Shown here piece after piece: positions 12,273-23,254 of a stretch of 64,000 bases of DNA. Within the stretch, counting starts at the first letter, position 1, and each line of letters opens with the position of its first letter. Below the pieces are notes generated by a model. It searched no databases and was not told the origin of the DNA. It saw only the letters and a program-made list of their open reading frames with translations. The stretch is taken from assembly GCA_001643675.2 (NCBI GenBank), contig LSRY02000015.1:1690001-1754000 (forward strand), read 5' to 3'. A program made the position numbers and the translations under genes. Source of the DNA: Monocercomonoides exilis (lineage: Eukaryota; Preaxostyla; Oxymonadida; Polymastigidae).

Positions 12273-15200
12273 CTATTCACGAACAGCGAGAGAACTGCTC
12301 CTCTCAAAGCTGCATCCTTTGTCATCAACATAGTACTGCAAATCAATTGCATCTGACATCGTTAACTGAACTGCGCCAGCTGGAGCATGACTTATGAAAA
12401 TTCGTTTTATTTCAATTAGAGTTGGGCGTGTATTTGCTTGGGTTGCTAGGCTCCTCTTTATTAACTGCAAATATGTTGTTTCAATGGAAAATAAATTTGG
12501 TCTCTCTCCATTGATAATCTTCTGTCCAGCTGTTTCAGCCTCATAGTCTCCAAATGGGATTTGAAGAGTCAAGCACTCCCACAGCATCATCCCAATCGAA
12601 AAGGCAACTGATTCCTTTGTTGCTCCCATTTTCTTATTGATCTGCAGCTCTGGCGACTTCCACCTCAAGCACTCTTTTTTGAAATCATCTTCATCCTCAA
12701 AGGCTGAAGAAGGAAGAGAGTCACTTTCGTCATCACTTGCAGAAGTCACAACAGTTGACGAAGAGATAGAGGATGAATCTGAGTCATCATCAGACAAGAA
12801 GTCTGAGTGCATCACAATGCAAATCACCATATGCTCTGAGAAGAGAACAATGTGCGGACTTAGATTGGCAAGAGATTGAAGTGGGTTGTCCATTTCATCA
12901 AATGAATGAAGCGCAAGATTAGCCACCCAGAACAGGATTTGGACAGCTGTATATTCTCTCTCCTGAAAGGTGCCAATCGCCATCTCTTTTTTCTCATTCC
13001 TCCCATGCAATAACATGAACAACGAATCCCTCAGATCAACAATCAACTTCTCATGAGGGGATGAACAGGCCATCGCATCCACTAGATTCGACATCGATGA
13101 GGTGGTTGGACACAGATCTTCTCCTCGAACAAATGTTGAATCTGAATCAGTTGAACATGTCGAAGATATTGATGGTGATGGAGTTCTCTTCCTTATCTCT
13201 TCTTCATCAACCTTCTCAAGAACCCAATCAGGAATCTTGTCTGAATCTCTTCCCAGAATATTTTCTGTTGATCCGCTTTCAGAAAGAAGATGCTCCGATG
13301 ACTCAGAGTGTCCTAAGCTTTTCGCATACACTCTTTTCTTCATCCTTTCTTCATTCTTCTTCTCTGTCTCTCTTTCTGCTCTTCGCCACTGCTCTTCAGG
13401 CGATATCTCCATCGTCACCATCTCCATCAGTTTCGGATCCTTCTTCACAGTGTCATTCACTATCTCTTCCAATTCTTCTGTTCTTCTCTTTTGCTTTCTC
13501 CATCGTACAATGAATATTATTGAAACAGTGAGAACAATCAAAAGAATAACAACAAGCGCAATAACAATCAACAACCAATACGATTTTCCTTCTTTTCCTC
13601 GTTCAACTGCTTTATCACTTTCTGGTTTTGATTCTGTTTTATTCTTCAGTATCTGTGGAGAAGTTGCAGCCAATTGTTTTCCAAACAGAATCATCACTGA
13701 TACCTCTGTTTCATCTGCAACCTTTGAAATATTTTCTGATGGGATTATTCCAATCACTTCAGTTTCTGATACAAAACCATCTTTCTCAAACTGATGAATC
13801 TCAGCCAACTCCACATCTCCTGTTTTATACACAAGTCTGAATGACAAGTCACAAGGCACAAAAAGTGATCCCTCGAATTTCACAACAACATCTCTGTCAT
13901 TTTCACTGATTGATACCTCTTCCAATTTGGAAATGAAGAAAGGAGATGACCTTTCTGCTGTCATTCCTCCAAGAGTGCATCCATCATCCAGGATCCAAAG
14001 AGATAAATTGGGAAACACTCCATCTCCCCCTTTCAAACTGGAAATGGTCAATGAGGCAGACTCCGAACAAATGATGTTTCGACGAAGAGAGGGATATTTT
14101 TCAATGAATGGATTGTTGTTCAAAAACTCTCCTTTCTCGATTGTCACATTGCCAGCAGACACTGACAATCCACCCGATGAAGCATTCGAAATTGTCACAT
14201 ATTTCATCATTATTGTTGAGTTTGTTGAATGAACAAGAGACCCACTCCATTGACAGATATCTGTGATTGCATTCATATTTTCAGTTTTGCTTTCTTTCAT
14301 AAGCACTCCAACAAATCTGCACAAATCCATCGAAACGTTCGTTGCATTGCTCAATTTCATAACACTCCCTTTGCCAGACATGGAACAACAGTTTGAGCAA
14401 GAGCAATTAGAAAGAGATATTTGAGCAGAAGTTGAAAAAGCAGTGAGAACAGAAGTGCCTTCTGAATTTCTTGAACAGTTGTTGAATGAGGAGCTTCCAA
14501 TGGAAATTGTTCCTGAAGTTGAATCATTTATTGAAAAGATGCAGCCATCAGACAGTTTCACTCCATCTGCATCAATTCCATTGAATACAACTTTTTTGCA
14601 TCGATCGATGACAAACACATTTCTCATCGCTTCAAAATTATCCATTTTCACATTTGTCATTGATATCTCATCTCCTTTTAGCAGAAACGAAGGCTTCTTG
14701 AACGAAAGCATCAATATTAAGCAGTTATCAACATGAAGAATACCAATTACAATTGTCAACAATGTTGAATTAATAAAAACAATAGGTTGATTGTTGCTTA
14801 ACCCTCCAGCAGAAGAGAAATTAACAAATAAAAGAGAAAGCTGTCCACTTGCTTCATGAATGACTGAACTTCCAGAATAAGAAAACGACTGGCCAAAGTT
14901 GAATTTCAATCTCTCAAACCGAACTTTCTCTGATGTTGTGATAAGACCGCCCTCATTGATATTAATTGTTGAGTTCAGATGCACCAAAGCAGTTGATGGA
15001 GATTGCAATGAGCGGATGATCACATCATGCACATCACATTCCCCATTGATGATAGTTTCCTCTGAAATCAACAGCTGAGAATACGATGAAGGAATGATAT
15101 GCTGAACTCCAATATCCAATGAGTGGCATGGTGCACTCAACTCTCCACATTGCTTGCTGTCCGCGTGATTATCCGCAACAGAAGACACAAATATCGTCTC

Positions 15201-18200
15201 ACTCTGATATTTCACAACTCTCAACAGAAGATCCTCTTCCCCAACAAACGAGTCTGTTGTGGCACCCCATATTGCAAGATCCTTCACAAACGGTGTTCTG
15301 AAATCCAAAAGAAATTGTTCTTCAACTATTTGCGCATCGATTGAATAGCATTTCACATACACATCTCTTCCTCTGAATGCAGAGTTATCTTTGAATGTGA
15401 TATTCAACAACAAAAACTTCAGAGGATGCTCAGCTGTCGAGGTGCATTCCAGAAACAGCCACCCGCCTCTTCCAGTGCTCGAGCAGAAACATTCAGAAAT
15501 CGTGCAAAATGAACAGTCAAACTTTCCTCCCTCATTCAACACAGAAAACATCCCTCCTCCCTTTCCACACTTCGTTCCTCCACACTTCTTCATCGTTGTG
15601 TTTCTTGTCACAATTTTCAATGGCTCATCTTCAATTTCGTTCCAAATGATAGGAATATCATTGGTTGCATTCTGAGTGACTTCTTCAAACAAACTCCACT
15701 CAATGACAATATCTTGTTCCTCTTCATTTGTCTCTCTTCTTGAACTCTTTGAAATACTCAATCCGCTTGCTCCTTCCAGCTCAACATTTTTCATTGTCAG
15801 GTTTTTCACATTCAATATCGTTGTTGACAGCACAGAAATAACATCATGCGAAAAACAAAGTGACTGAATCGTCACCAATTCCAATTGAACAGTTCCTCCA
15901 TCTGCTTTGATCAACCCAATGCTAATTATTTCTTCTCCGCTTTCTTCCATTTTTGTGAAGGAGCAGTACTTCACAGTCAATAATCCCTCACTTGAGTCAA
16001 CATGAATGAAAAAATTGACTCTTCCTGTGAATGAAGATGGAACAATAAAGTCAATCAGCTCGAGATTTGAAATTCCAGAAATCTTCATTGCTGCATCCTC
16101 TGCTACTTCAAGTGATGAGAGACACTCCAAAACACACTGATTGTTATCATCTGATTTTATTGAAATTCCACTCGCATCAACACATTTTTTAAGAATCGCT
16201 TTTTCAATGATGTTAATATTCTTTTCATTTCCCTCAGGCAATCGATCCATTGAATAATCAATTGAAAGGCAAGGATAATCCGAGAATCCACAAGTGCAAA
16301 CATCTTTCCCATTGCCCCCAATAAATATCTCTGAGCCAATTGCGAACCAGAAATACACCAATGGAATGGCATTCAATGTATCATTCCCATCAAACCCTCT
16401 CATCGAATCCAATGAAATATCTGCCAGATGTTCTGACACAAATGGAAGAGAAGTGTTTGTGATGCTCTTCGTCAAGTTGGATGATTCAACAAACAGGTCA
16501 TTTCCATATTTTGCAACATTTGGTTTTTCTGAATCAAAAACAGGAGATGAGATCACAAATAAAGAATCATCATCAATCAGCTTCAGTGCCATCCCTCCCC
16601 CAAAGCCAGTCTTTTCTTCTTCTGCTGGTGCCGTGCATCCTATGAATGTGCATGAAATAATATTCAATTGAGTATTCCGTTTCATCTGCACATTGAGAGC
16701 ACCTCCTCTGCTTTCATCAGCCAGCACTGAGCATTCATCAAAATCACATTTTTCAATATTTATTTCTGTGTTCGTATTTTCATCATCGCTATTATCAAAG
16801 CTTATGCAGCCTCCATTTCCAGTTGTTCTTTCTATTTCTGTGAAATTAGAGTTCGTCATGTTCAACCACAGAGTGCTCATTAACTCAGCCTTTATTCCAC
16901 TTCCAGACAACGAGATCAATGAATTTCTTCTCAAATCAATCGATGAAGCGGAGAATTTGTCGATTGTCAAAATTCCCGATTCAACAGACAAGAACAGAAA
17001 TGTCAATTCAGATAAAGGATCTTGAAGGGAAATGGAGCAATGAGACAAAGTCAGTTGTGAAAAAGATGATATGAAAGTGGAGTGTGATGAAAGAGATGGA
17101 GGAAGAGAGAAGATGAGTTTTGATAATTCTGTTTCAATTCTTGTTGTTATCATCGCTGAATTGGATGTTTCACTTGAATCGGAGACTGACCAGCCACTTT
17201 GATCATCATTTCCTCTGATTTCGTGTTTCTGCCCTTCAAATGTCAATTCATCACTCATCAAAATCATTCCATTCACATTCACTTTCTTTGTTCCTGTTTG
17301 TCTTGTGAGTGAATGTTTCATTGTTAAACAAGGGAATTGGACAATTCCACAGCGCGAATGATTGGATGCCTCAATATTGCTCACAAAGATTTCTTCTGGT
17401 GTGGGAAGGAGATAGATGCACAGAGGAATGGCCACACTGTTGTTTCCGTTGTCATATCCCCTCACTCTGTCAACAGAATTCAAAGAGGCTGTAACACATG
17501 TAATATTTTGTGACTTTGCAGTCACTTCCAGATTTGGTGAAATGACAAAAATATCTCTTCCCCATTTGGCTGTGTTTGTTCCGAATGAAGAGGATATCAG
17601 GAAATTTGGATTCTCATTCAATAATCGAAGAAGGATTCCTCCTCCAAGACCATCTGTTACCGAGCAATAGCATTCATCAAAAGATCCACCATTCACTTTC
17701 ACTTCATTCTCATTCCCGACAAATAGCTTCATTGATCCTCCATTCTCTGATTCTGTGCTTCCACATCCTGAAAATGAACAAGAATTCAAATTAGCATTGA
17801 CCTTGTCGTTGGAAAATGAGATGACAGCAGATCCACTCGTTGTTCTCTCAATTCCACTAAACGTGCATTCGGAAAGTGTCAATGAAATTTCATTTGTTGA
17901 AGAAAGCGAAAACAACGAAGTTGTGGAGATAGTCTTTTCCCAGTTCACGTTTTCCATCTGAAACATTCCACTCTGAACATTGATCAGCTCTGTGGTGAAT
18001 GCTGTTTGTGCGGAGTGTCCGCTTCCAGCAGATATGTTCAGTCCACTTATATGCATCTCTCCTGTTTCAGTAATCTCAAACAGCCTTGAACCACGATTAT
18101 TTGTATGTACCGAATCATGCACAAGAACAAAATCCCTTGCAGTCAATGTGCCTGTTGAGACTGAAAAAAGAGACAACCCAGATGCTTCAAATTCTGTTTG

Positions 18201-20000
18201 GATTGTTGAGCTTAAATCGCTTTGGCCATATATTGTGAAAGTGTTGGAACTGCAGTCCACACTCCTGGTCTCTTTTATTGTTCCTAAAAAGACTTCGACT
18301 TTGGGAACTAAGCCTGGAATGAGTTGTGTGACGCAACGGCTGATCGTGCAACATGGATGACTTTCATCCAGTCCACAGGCAAATGTGTCTTTGGCATTGG
18401 GTTCTGTTGTGGTTGAAGAAACAAATCTGATCACTCCGAAATCGTTTCGAAGCCAATCGCTACGATCAGCAAGTGAACTGTAACTTGAACTAACTCTGTT
18501 TGTTGATTGCCTTGTAGAATAGCAACTTGGATCAATATTATTAGATGTTGAATCATGAAGAGCAATATCATGCCCACCTATAATGCATGTGTTATTGTGG
18601 AAAAAACAATAAAAAAATAAAATTCCGTTGTTATTTGTATTTAGCAACAAGCAAACTGCTCCTCCAAAAAGTGAATAGCAATGATAAAATAAACAATTTG
18701 AGAAAATAATTTGAATTGCACCGTCCCAATGAAAAATTGCTCCTCCGCAAGAAGTTGAAGAATTTGGCGCTTGACAAAATTTGAAGAATGAGTTAATAAC
18801 GCATTTTTTTTGTTTTTGAGTAGTTTCATTTAAAATACTTATTCCTCCTCCATCATTGGCAGCAGAACAATTATTAAAATAGCAATCATCAACCATCGGT
18901 TGAATATATATTGTTTCAAACTGAATCCCTCCTCCACCCCAATCTGTAGTACCATATGTAACACATTGATCAAATGTTGAATGAAGCACAATGCATTCAG
19001 CGATTTTCAAAGCATATATTCCTCCGCCTCTTGAAGAGGAAGCATTGCATCTAGTGAAAGAACAATTTTCAACAGTCAAAATTGCATTTTCATTGTCATG
19101 AACATAAAGAGCACCCCCTTGTGGTGCTGTGCAATCAGTCCATTCACACAATGAAAAGGATTGACTATCTGTCAAATTCATTTGTCCTTTTTTCTGAAGA
19201 GCATTCATTTCTCTTTTCCCGAAGCTTACAGTTGTGTTTCTGCAGATGAATTCATGTGAAGAATGCGATCCACTCGAGATTCCTCCTTCAAACGCATTTA
19301 CACACGAATAAATGAGGCAATTCTCCATCGAACTTCGAAAACATGAATGCTCCATGTAATAATCACTTTTCTTGCAAGATTTCACAGACATGTTCCTGAA
19401 GGAACAGTCATTGATCTGTTCGCTGTGGCTCTTCCCTGAAACAAGAAAATTGTCTGAAGAAGAAACAGCCAGATCCGATATGATGGAATTTCTCAAAATG
19501 GCAATATTTGAATTATCAGATGAAAAAACAAGACTGGAAGGGTTGACATTCATTTGGGGGATCAAAGTCATGTTTGCGAGGCAGATTGACCCACTTTGCA
19601 AATGAAATGGTGATTCCGACTTTTGGAAGGAAATGCAGGAATCCAACGCCACATTCGATTTATCTGTTATTAGAATAAATGGTGTGGAAGAATATTCAAC
19701 TGCCACATTTTTCAGTCCAACTGAAGAATTGGAAAAGCGAAAAAATGAATAAATCGCTGTGCATGTTCCTGCCTTCCATCTTTTCATTCCTAATGCTTTT
19801 CTCTGTTCTGAAAAATAATTATTATTGCCATTTGCGAAAAATTGTGTATCAATTGAGTTGACTTGACCAATATATAAACAGTAATTTAAAGTAATTCTAT
19901 TTGTTAAAATACCTGGGTTTTTAAATATGGCTGTTCCATAAATGACTTGATACTTAAATGTCTCTGCTAATATCAGGCATGCTAAAAGGAGCAAATGCAT
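12273..20000 (-). CDS. Giant receptor-like beta-helix protein with cytoplasmic pseudokinase domain
   Basis: A single 2,575-residue open frame, ATG to TAG, no intron. Residues 1-16 look like a signal peptide (MHLLLLACLILAETFK). The ectodomain is rich in Asn-X-Ser/Thr sites and in short GGG/GGA and Cys-containing strands typical of parallel beta-helix, chlamydial Pmp-like repeats. Four module boundaries with a CG...PC signature lie near residues 543, 885, 1240 and 1622. A conserved membrane-proximal module precedes the single membrane span (about 2141-2165, YWLLIVIALVVILLIVLTVS). The tail begins RWRKQKRR, then a charged helix, a Ser-rich linker and a kinase-like C-lobe: RWKSPEL in the APE position, FSIGMMLWECLTLQIPFGDY for subdomain IX, and NTRPTLIEI for subdomain XI. 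The catalytic loop reads LSPHIVLF with no HRD or DFG visible, so it is probably a pseudokinase. It likely senses something at the cell surface; ligand and partners are unknown. Confidence 0.93.
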   Translation of the reverse strand: MHLLLLACLILAETFKYQVIYGTAIFKNPGILTNRITLNYCLYIGQVNSIDTQFFANGNNNYFSEQRKALGMKRWKAGTCTAIYSFFRFSNSSVGLKNVAVEYSSTPFILITDKSNVALDSCISFQKSESPFHLQSGSICLANMTLIPQMNVNPSSLVFSSDNSNIAILRNSIISDLAVSSSDNFLVSGKSHSEQINDCSFRNMSVKSCKKSDYYMEHSCFRSSMENCLIYSCVNAFEGGISSGSHSSHEFICRNTTVSFGKREMNALQKKGQMNLTDSQSFSLCEWTDCTAPQGGALYVHDNENAILTVENCSFTRCNASSSRGGGIYALKIAECIVLHSTFDQCVTYGTTDWGGGGIQFETIYIQPMVDDCYFNNCSAANDGGGISILNETTQKQKKCVINSFFKFCQAPNSSTSCGGAIFHWDGAIQIIFSNCLFYHCYSLFGGAVCLLLNTNNNGILFFYCFFHNNTCIIGGHDIALHDSTSNNIDPSCYSTRQSTNRVSSSYSSLADRSDWLRNDFGVIRFVSSTTTEPNAKDTFACGLDESHPCCTISRCVTQLIPGLVPKVEVFLGTIKETRSVDCSSNTFTIYGQSDLSSTIQTEFEASGLSLFSVSTGTLTARDFVLVHDSVHTNNRGSRLFEITETGEMHISGLNISAGSGHSAQTAFTTELINVQSGMFQMENVNWEKTISTTSLFSLSSTNEISLTLSECTFSGIERTTSGSAVISFSNDKVNANLNSCSFSGCGSTESENGGSMKLFVGNENEVKVNGGSFDECYCSVTDGLGGGILLRLLNENPNFLISSSFGTNTAKWGRDIFVISPNLEVTAKSQNITCVTASLNSVDRVRGYDNGNNSVAIPLCIYLLPTPEEIFVSNIEASNHSRCGIVQFPCLTMKHSLTRQTGTKKVNVNGMILMSDELTFEGQKHEIRGNDDQSGWSVSDSSETSNSAMITTRIETELSKLIFSLPPSLSSHSTFISSFSQLTLSHCSISLQDPLSELTFLFLSVESGILTIDKFSASSIDLRRNSLISLSGSGIKAELMSTLWLNMTNSNFTEIERTTGNGGCISFDNSDDENTNTEINIEKCDFDECSVLADESRGGALNVQMKRNTQLNIISCTFIGCTAPAEEEKTGFGGGMALKLIDDDSLFVISSPVFDSEKPNVAKYGNDLFVESSNLTKSITNTSLPFVSEHLADISLDSMRGFDGNDTLNAIPLVYFWFAIGSEIFIGGNGKDVCTCGFSDYPCLSIDYSMDRLPEGNEKNINIIEKAILKKCVDASGISIKSDDNNQCVLECLSSLEVAEDAAMKISGISNLELIDFIVPSSFTGRVNFFIHVDSSEGLLTVKYCSFTKMEESGEEIISIGLIKADGGTVQLELVTIQSLCFSHDVISVLSTTILNVKNLTMKNVELEGASGLSISKSSRRETNEEEQDIVIEWSLFEEVTQNATNDIPIIWNEIEDEPLKIVTRNTTMKKCGGTKCGKGGGMFSVLNEGGKFDCSFCTISECFCSSTGRGGWLFLECTSTAEHPLKFLLLNITFKDNSAFRGRDVYVKCYSIDAQIVEEQFLLDFRTPFVKDLAIWGATTDSFVGEEDLLLRVVKYQSETIFVSSVADNHADSKQCGELSAPCHSLDIGVQHIIPSSYSQLLISEETIINGECDVHDVIIRSLQSPSTALVHLNSTININEGGLITTSEKVRFERLKFNFGQSFSYSGSSVIHEASGQLSLLFVNFSSAGGLSNNQPIVFINSTLLTIVIGILHVDNCLILMLSFKKPSFLLKGDEISMTNVKMDNFEAMRNVFVIDRCKKVVFNGIDADGVKLSDGCIFSINDSTSGTISIGSSSFNNCSRNSEGTSVLTAFSTSAQISLSNCSCSNCCSMSGKGSVMKLSNATNVSMDLCRFVGVLMKESKTENMNAITDICQWSGSLVHSTNSTIMMKYVTISNASSGGLSVSAGNVTIEKGEFLNNNPFIEKYPSLRRNIICSESASLTISSLKGGDGVFPNLSLWILDDGCTLGGMTAERSSPFFISKLEEVSISENDRDVVVKFEGSLFVPCDLSFRLVYKTGDVELAEIHQFEKDGFVSETEVIGIIPSENISKVADETEVSVMILFGKQLAATSPQILKNKTESKPESDKAVERGKEGKSYWLLIVIALVVILLIVLTVSIIFIVRWRKQKRRTEELEEIVNDTVKKDPKLMEMVTMEISPEEQWRRAERETEKKNEERMKKRVYAKSLGHSESSEHLLSESGSTENILGRDSDKIPDWVLEKVDEEEIRKRTPSPSISSTCSTDSDSTFVRGEDLCPTTSSMSNLVDAMACSSPHEKLIVDLRDSLFMLLHGRNEKKEMAIGTFQEREYTAVQILFWVANLALHSFDEMDNPLQSLANLSPHIVLFSEHMVICIVMHSDFLSDDDSDSSSISSSTVVTSASDDESDSLPSSAFEDEDDFKKECLRWKSPELQINKKMGATKESVAFSIGMMLWECLTLQIPFGDYEAETAGQKIINGERPNLFSIETTYLQLIKRSLATQANTRPTLIEIKRIFISHAPAGAVQLTMSDAIDLQYYVDDKGCSFERSSSLAVRE

Positions 20001-21961
20001 GCTTATCGAGAATAAAAATCAGTTTTGATTTGAAAAATAAAATATAATACAAACGATCAATTTTCATTTTCTTCTCACATTAATGATAATTGGAATGATT
20101 CAATTGAAATACTCGCAATAAAATTTGAAATACATTGTAGATGATGCAATGTCAAAATCATCCTATTTTACGATTGACCAGCTGAAAACTGTTAATGTCG
20201 AAAAAAATATTTTTCAGTAAATCATAATTACTTTTTGAATGGTGAAAATTGTTTGTAAAATGCAATGCTGTACTTGTTTGATGAATTTATTGATGTTATT
20301 TCAACAGTTATTTGGAATTGATGTTTATCAAAAATTGTTTAAAAAGATCCATTGGAACTGGAAAAGACAGTTTTCAAACCAATATTTGCAGCTTTCTTGA
20401 TTGTTATTCGTCAAACATTTTTGTTCTGGTATCAATTTGGAAGGAATAATGACTGATGAACCATTGTTTTGTTTTCAGATAACTTTTTCTTCTCGACTTC
20501 TGTTGAACATGCAGTCAATTATCTCTAGGAATCCAATGAAAATGTATTCTGTTGAGAAAAAAATTTTTTATTTTGATGTGTCAAATTATTTTTGAAGAGT
20601 TTCTTTTATTTTATTTTCAAATAAAAAAGAATTTCAAATATAGTTTGTGTTAATAATGGTGGACACTTTCAATAACTGTGGACAGTGGTATTATTTCAAC
20701 TACCGTTGATAGTTGAATTTTGACAATAAATCCAATTATTCCCTCATTGAATATGAACTTCTGAGACATGCAGTAATGTTACAACTTGCTTCCAGGAATA
20801 AAGAATGATTCATTTTTGAATGACTGATAAGTTTGTATTCAATGAAGGAACAGTTGGGCTTATTATCGAAATGAAACTTTCAATGGTTGGAGAGATAACG
20901 CGACTGTCCACAGCAATTGAAAGTGTTCACCATTATTAACACTAACTATATTGCTTTCATATGGCTTTTTTCAAATCTCATTTCAATGCTTGAATTGAGT
21001 TATTTTCAACCCAAACAATTGCAAATAACTCAAATATGGAAAATTGAAAAATATAAAAATGTCCTTTTAATGTAATTTAGTTTATTTATCAAAAAAATTA
21101 TTAAAAATGTTATAAGAGGACAGTTGTTTTTCAGAACGAAAACCCTTAAAAAGAAAAATATTTGAAAAACATTGGGTCAACACCAAAGAGTGTTGATGAA
21201 AGTTAACTCGAAAACATTTAGCCTTTTCATAAAGCTTATTTTTAATTTTTAAGGAACCCTTAAAGTGGCCTTATGCCAATTATTGGAATTAAATGATGAA
21301 TAAACAAGCAAAAAATGTTCATTGTTATTTCCTTCTCCTCTGAATAATTTTGAAATTCAAGAATTAATTGCATTATTATTTATAATGTTTTTCAAATTTT
21401 CATTAATATTATTTTGTTAGCTTATTGTGAAAAAGTTCTGCTTAAAGCATGCGTAGTGGATTTTATGAATGAGAACCGTCAGAAATAGAAAAGCAATAGC
21501 TTTACGTTTTTAGTAATTCTTTCGCTTTTATTTCCCAGTCAAACAGTTTTTTTCTTTGCAAAGTTAAAAATAAGTGAATAAAAAATCTCTTTTAACGAGT
21601 TGATGCAATTTTTTCTGAATTACTAAATTTTTCAAATGAAAAAGCTGAATGTAGACCTAAACTAAATATCAATGCAAAAAACTTATAAAAGGTTCATAAA
21701 TTATAATAAAAATAATTGAAAAATATTACGAAACGAAAGCAACTTAATTTTATTGAACAAAAAGTACTTTTTCTATTACTCATTCATTTTTTTTTAAAAA
21801 AAATATTTAATACTTATTATTTCTTCTCAATATACCTCGAATAATAATCCATTAAGTGCTTCATGTAATATTCAACAATTGGCTTACCGTTAAATCATCT
21901 CTTTCCCCGAAAATATAAAAATAAATTAAAAAAAGAAATTCATTCAATAATTTCTGCTCAT
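20001..21961. other. AT-rich intergenic region
   Basis: This 1.96-kb stretch lies between the receptor gene start and the alcohol dehydrogenase stop. It holds one MITE (20641-20948). The rest is AT-rich with no supported gene or RNA. The receptor promoter should lie just right of 20000, but I recognise no motif. Confidence 0.6.
20641..20948. mobile_element. Second, unrelated MITE family, 308 bp
   Basis: Terminal inverted repeats of about 33 bp: the left end starts TAGTTTGTGTTAATAATGG and the right end is the reverse complement of TAGTTAGTGTTAATAATGG. Both continue into a shared ACACTTTCAAT. TA flanks both ends. It is non-coding, and the ends differ from those of the TGGGTGATT family, so it is a separate family. 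Confidence 0.8.
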
Positions 21962-23254
21962 TTATAATTCTCCATAATAAGCCTTTTTAAACAACTCCTC
22001 AACATCCCTTGCAGAAGGTGTGCGAGGATTTGGTGGAGTGCACTGGTCTTCCAACACAGCAGCACAAAGTGCTGGCAATTTGGCCAAAAATAGAGCTTCG
22101 TCCACTCCGCATTCCTTAATTGTGGACGGCCTATCGAGGCTTTTTGCCAATTTTCGAACTTCTTGAACCAAGCTCAATGTTCCTTCTTCTGGTGTTTTTG
22201 CTGGTAATCCCAATATACGTGCCATTTTCGAGTATCTAAACAAAGGCTCTTTCAAATGACATCTTTCCAAGGCAACTGGATCGGCTTCCTTTTGACTTTC
22301 TTCTTCTTTTTGCGCAAATGGACCAATTCGTGCATTAAATTCGATAACAAAAGGAAGAAGCACAGAGTTTGCTCTTCCATGAGGGATATTATATTCTCCA
22401 CCCAGCTTATGTGCCATGCTGTGAGTGAGTCCTAAGAATGCATTCGCAAAAGCCATTCCTCCAATGCACGCAGCATTATGCATTTTCTCTCTCGAAATCT
22501 CGTCTCCAACACGATAACTTTTCTCCAAATATTCAAACACCATTTCAGCTCCTTGAAGGGCAAGCCCATCTGTATAATCAGAAGCTTCTTTTGTTACATA
22601 AGCTTCGATGCAATGTGTAAGAACATCCATTCCACAATCTGCAATCAAATTTTTGGGTAATGTTTTTGTAAACTGTGGATCCATAATAGCCACATCAGGA
22701 ATAAAGGAGTCATTTACAAGAGCCAATTTACCTTTTTCGTGACCGTGATCAGAAATAACAGAAAAGCACGTAACTTCACTTCCTGTTCCGCTTGTTGTAG
22801 GAATTGCAACAAATTTTGCTTTCTTTTGTTCTTCGGAAATTATCAAAGAACGACTTCCATATGGCTCAAAGTTTCTTCGCATTTCATCAAAGGATAAATG
22901 AGGATTATTGTATAAAAGCCACATCCCCTTTGCCGCATCAATTGCAGTACCTCCACCAAGTGCAATAATTACGTTTGGTCTAAATCTATTCATTGCATCA
23001 ACACCTTTTTTCACGCATTCAATGTCAGGATGAGAAGGTATGTCCAAGTAAATTTCGCTGTGAACATACACCTGTCGACGTCGAAGGTAATACAAAATTC
23101 TGTCAACATAGCCAAGCTTTTTAACAGAGCTATCTGTTGCAATAAATGCGCGAGTAATATCATGCATTTTTTCAAGATATTGTATGGCATCATGTTCAAA
23201 GTACATTTTTGGTGGAATTTGGAAGCATCTGAATTTATCTCTGAAAAATGGCAT
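21962..23254 (-). CDS. Iron-containing alcohol dehydrogenase, AdhE C-terminal-domain type
   Basis: This 430-residue protein reduces acetaldehyde to ethanol with NADH, reoxidising NADH in anaerobic glycolysis. It shows the family signatures: the nucleotide-binding GGGTAIDAAKG near residues 100-110, TTSGTGSEVT at 153-162, and the iron ligands Asp210, His214 (DVLTH), His278 (LTHSMAHKLG) and His292 (IPHG). The wording MHNAACIGGMAFANAFLG and SDYTDGLALQ is that of the dehydrogenase half of bifunctional AdhE, not of short iron ADHs. The aldehyde dehydrogenase half is absent; the DNA to the right holds a different gene. A TAA precedes the ATG in frame, so the start at 23254 is simple. A possible upstream exon (ATG near 23385) would need a splice that I could not make work in frame. 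Cytosolic, no signal. Confidence 0.93.
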   Translation of the reverse strand: MPFFRDKFRCFQIPPKMYFEHDAIQYLEKMHDITRAFIATDSSVKKLGYVDRILYYLRRRQVYVHSEIYLDIPSHPDIECVKKGVDAMNRFRPNVIIALGGGTAIDAAKGMWLLYNNPHLSFDEMRRNFEPYGSRSLIISEEQKKAKFVAIPTTSGTGSEVTCFSVISDHGHEKGKLALVNDSFIPDVAIMDPQFTKTLPKNLIADCGMDVLTHCIEAYVTKEASDYTDGLALQGAEMVFEYLEKSYRVGDEISREKMHNAACIGGMAFANAFLGLTHSMAHKLGGEYNIPHGRANSVLLPFVIEFNARIGPFAQKEEESQKEADPVALERCHLKEPLFRYSKMARILGLPAKTPEEGTLSLVQEVRKLAKSLDRPSTIKECGVDEALFLAKLPALCAAVLEDQCTPPNPRTPSARDVEELFKKAYYGEL

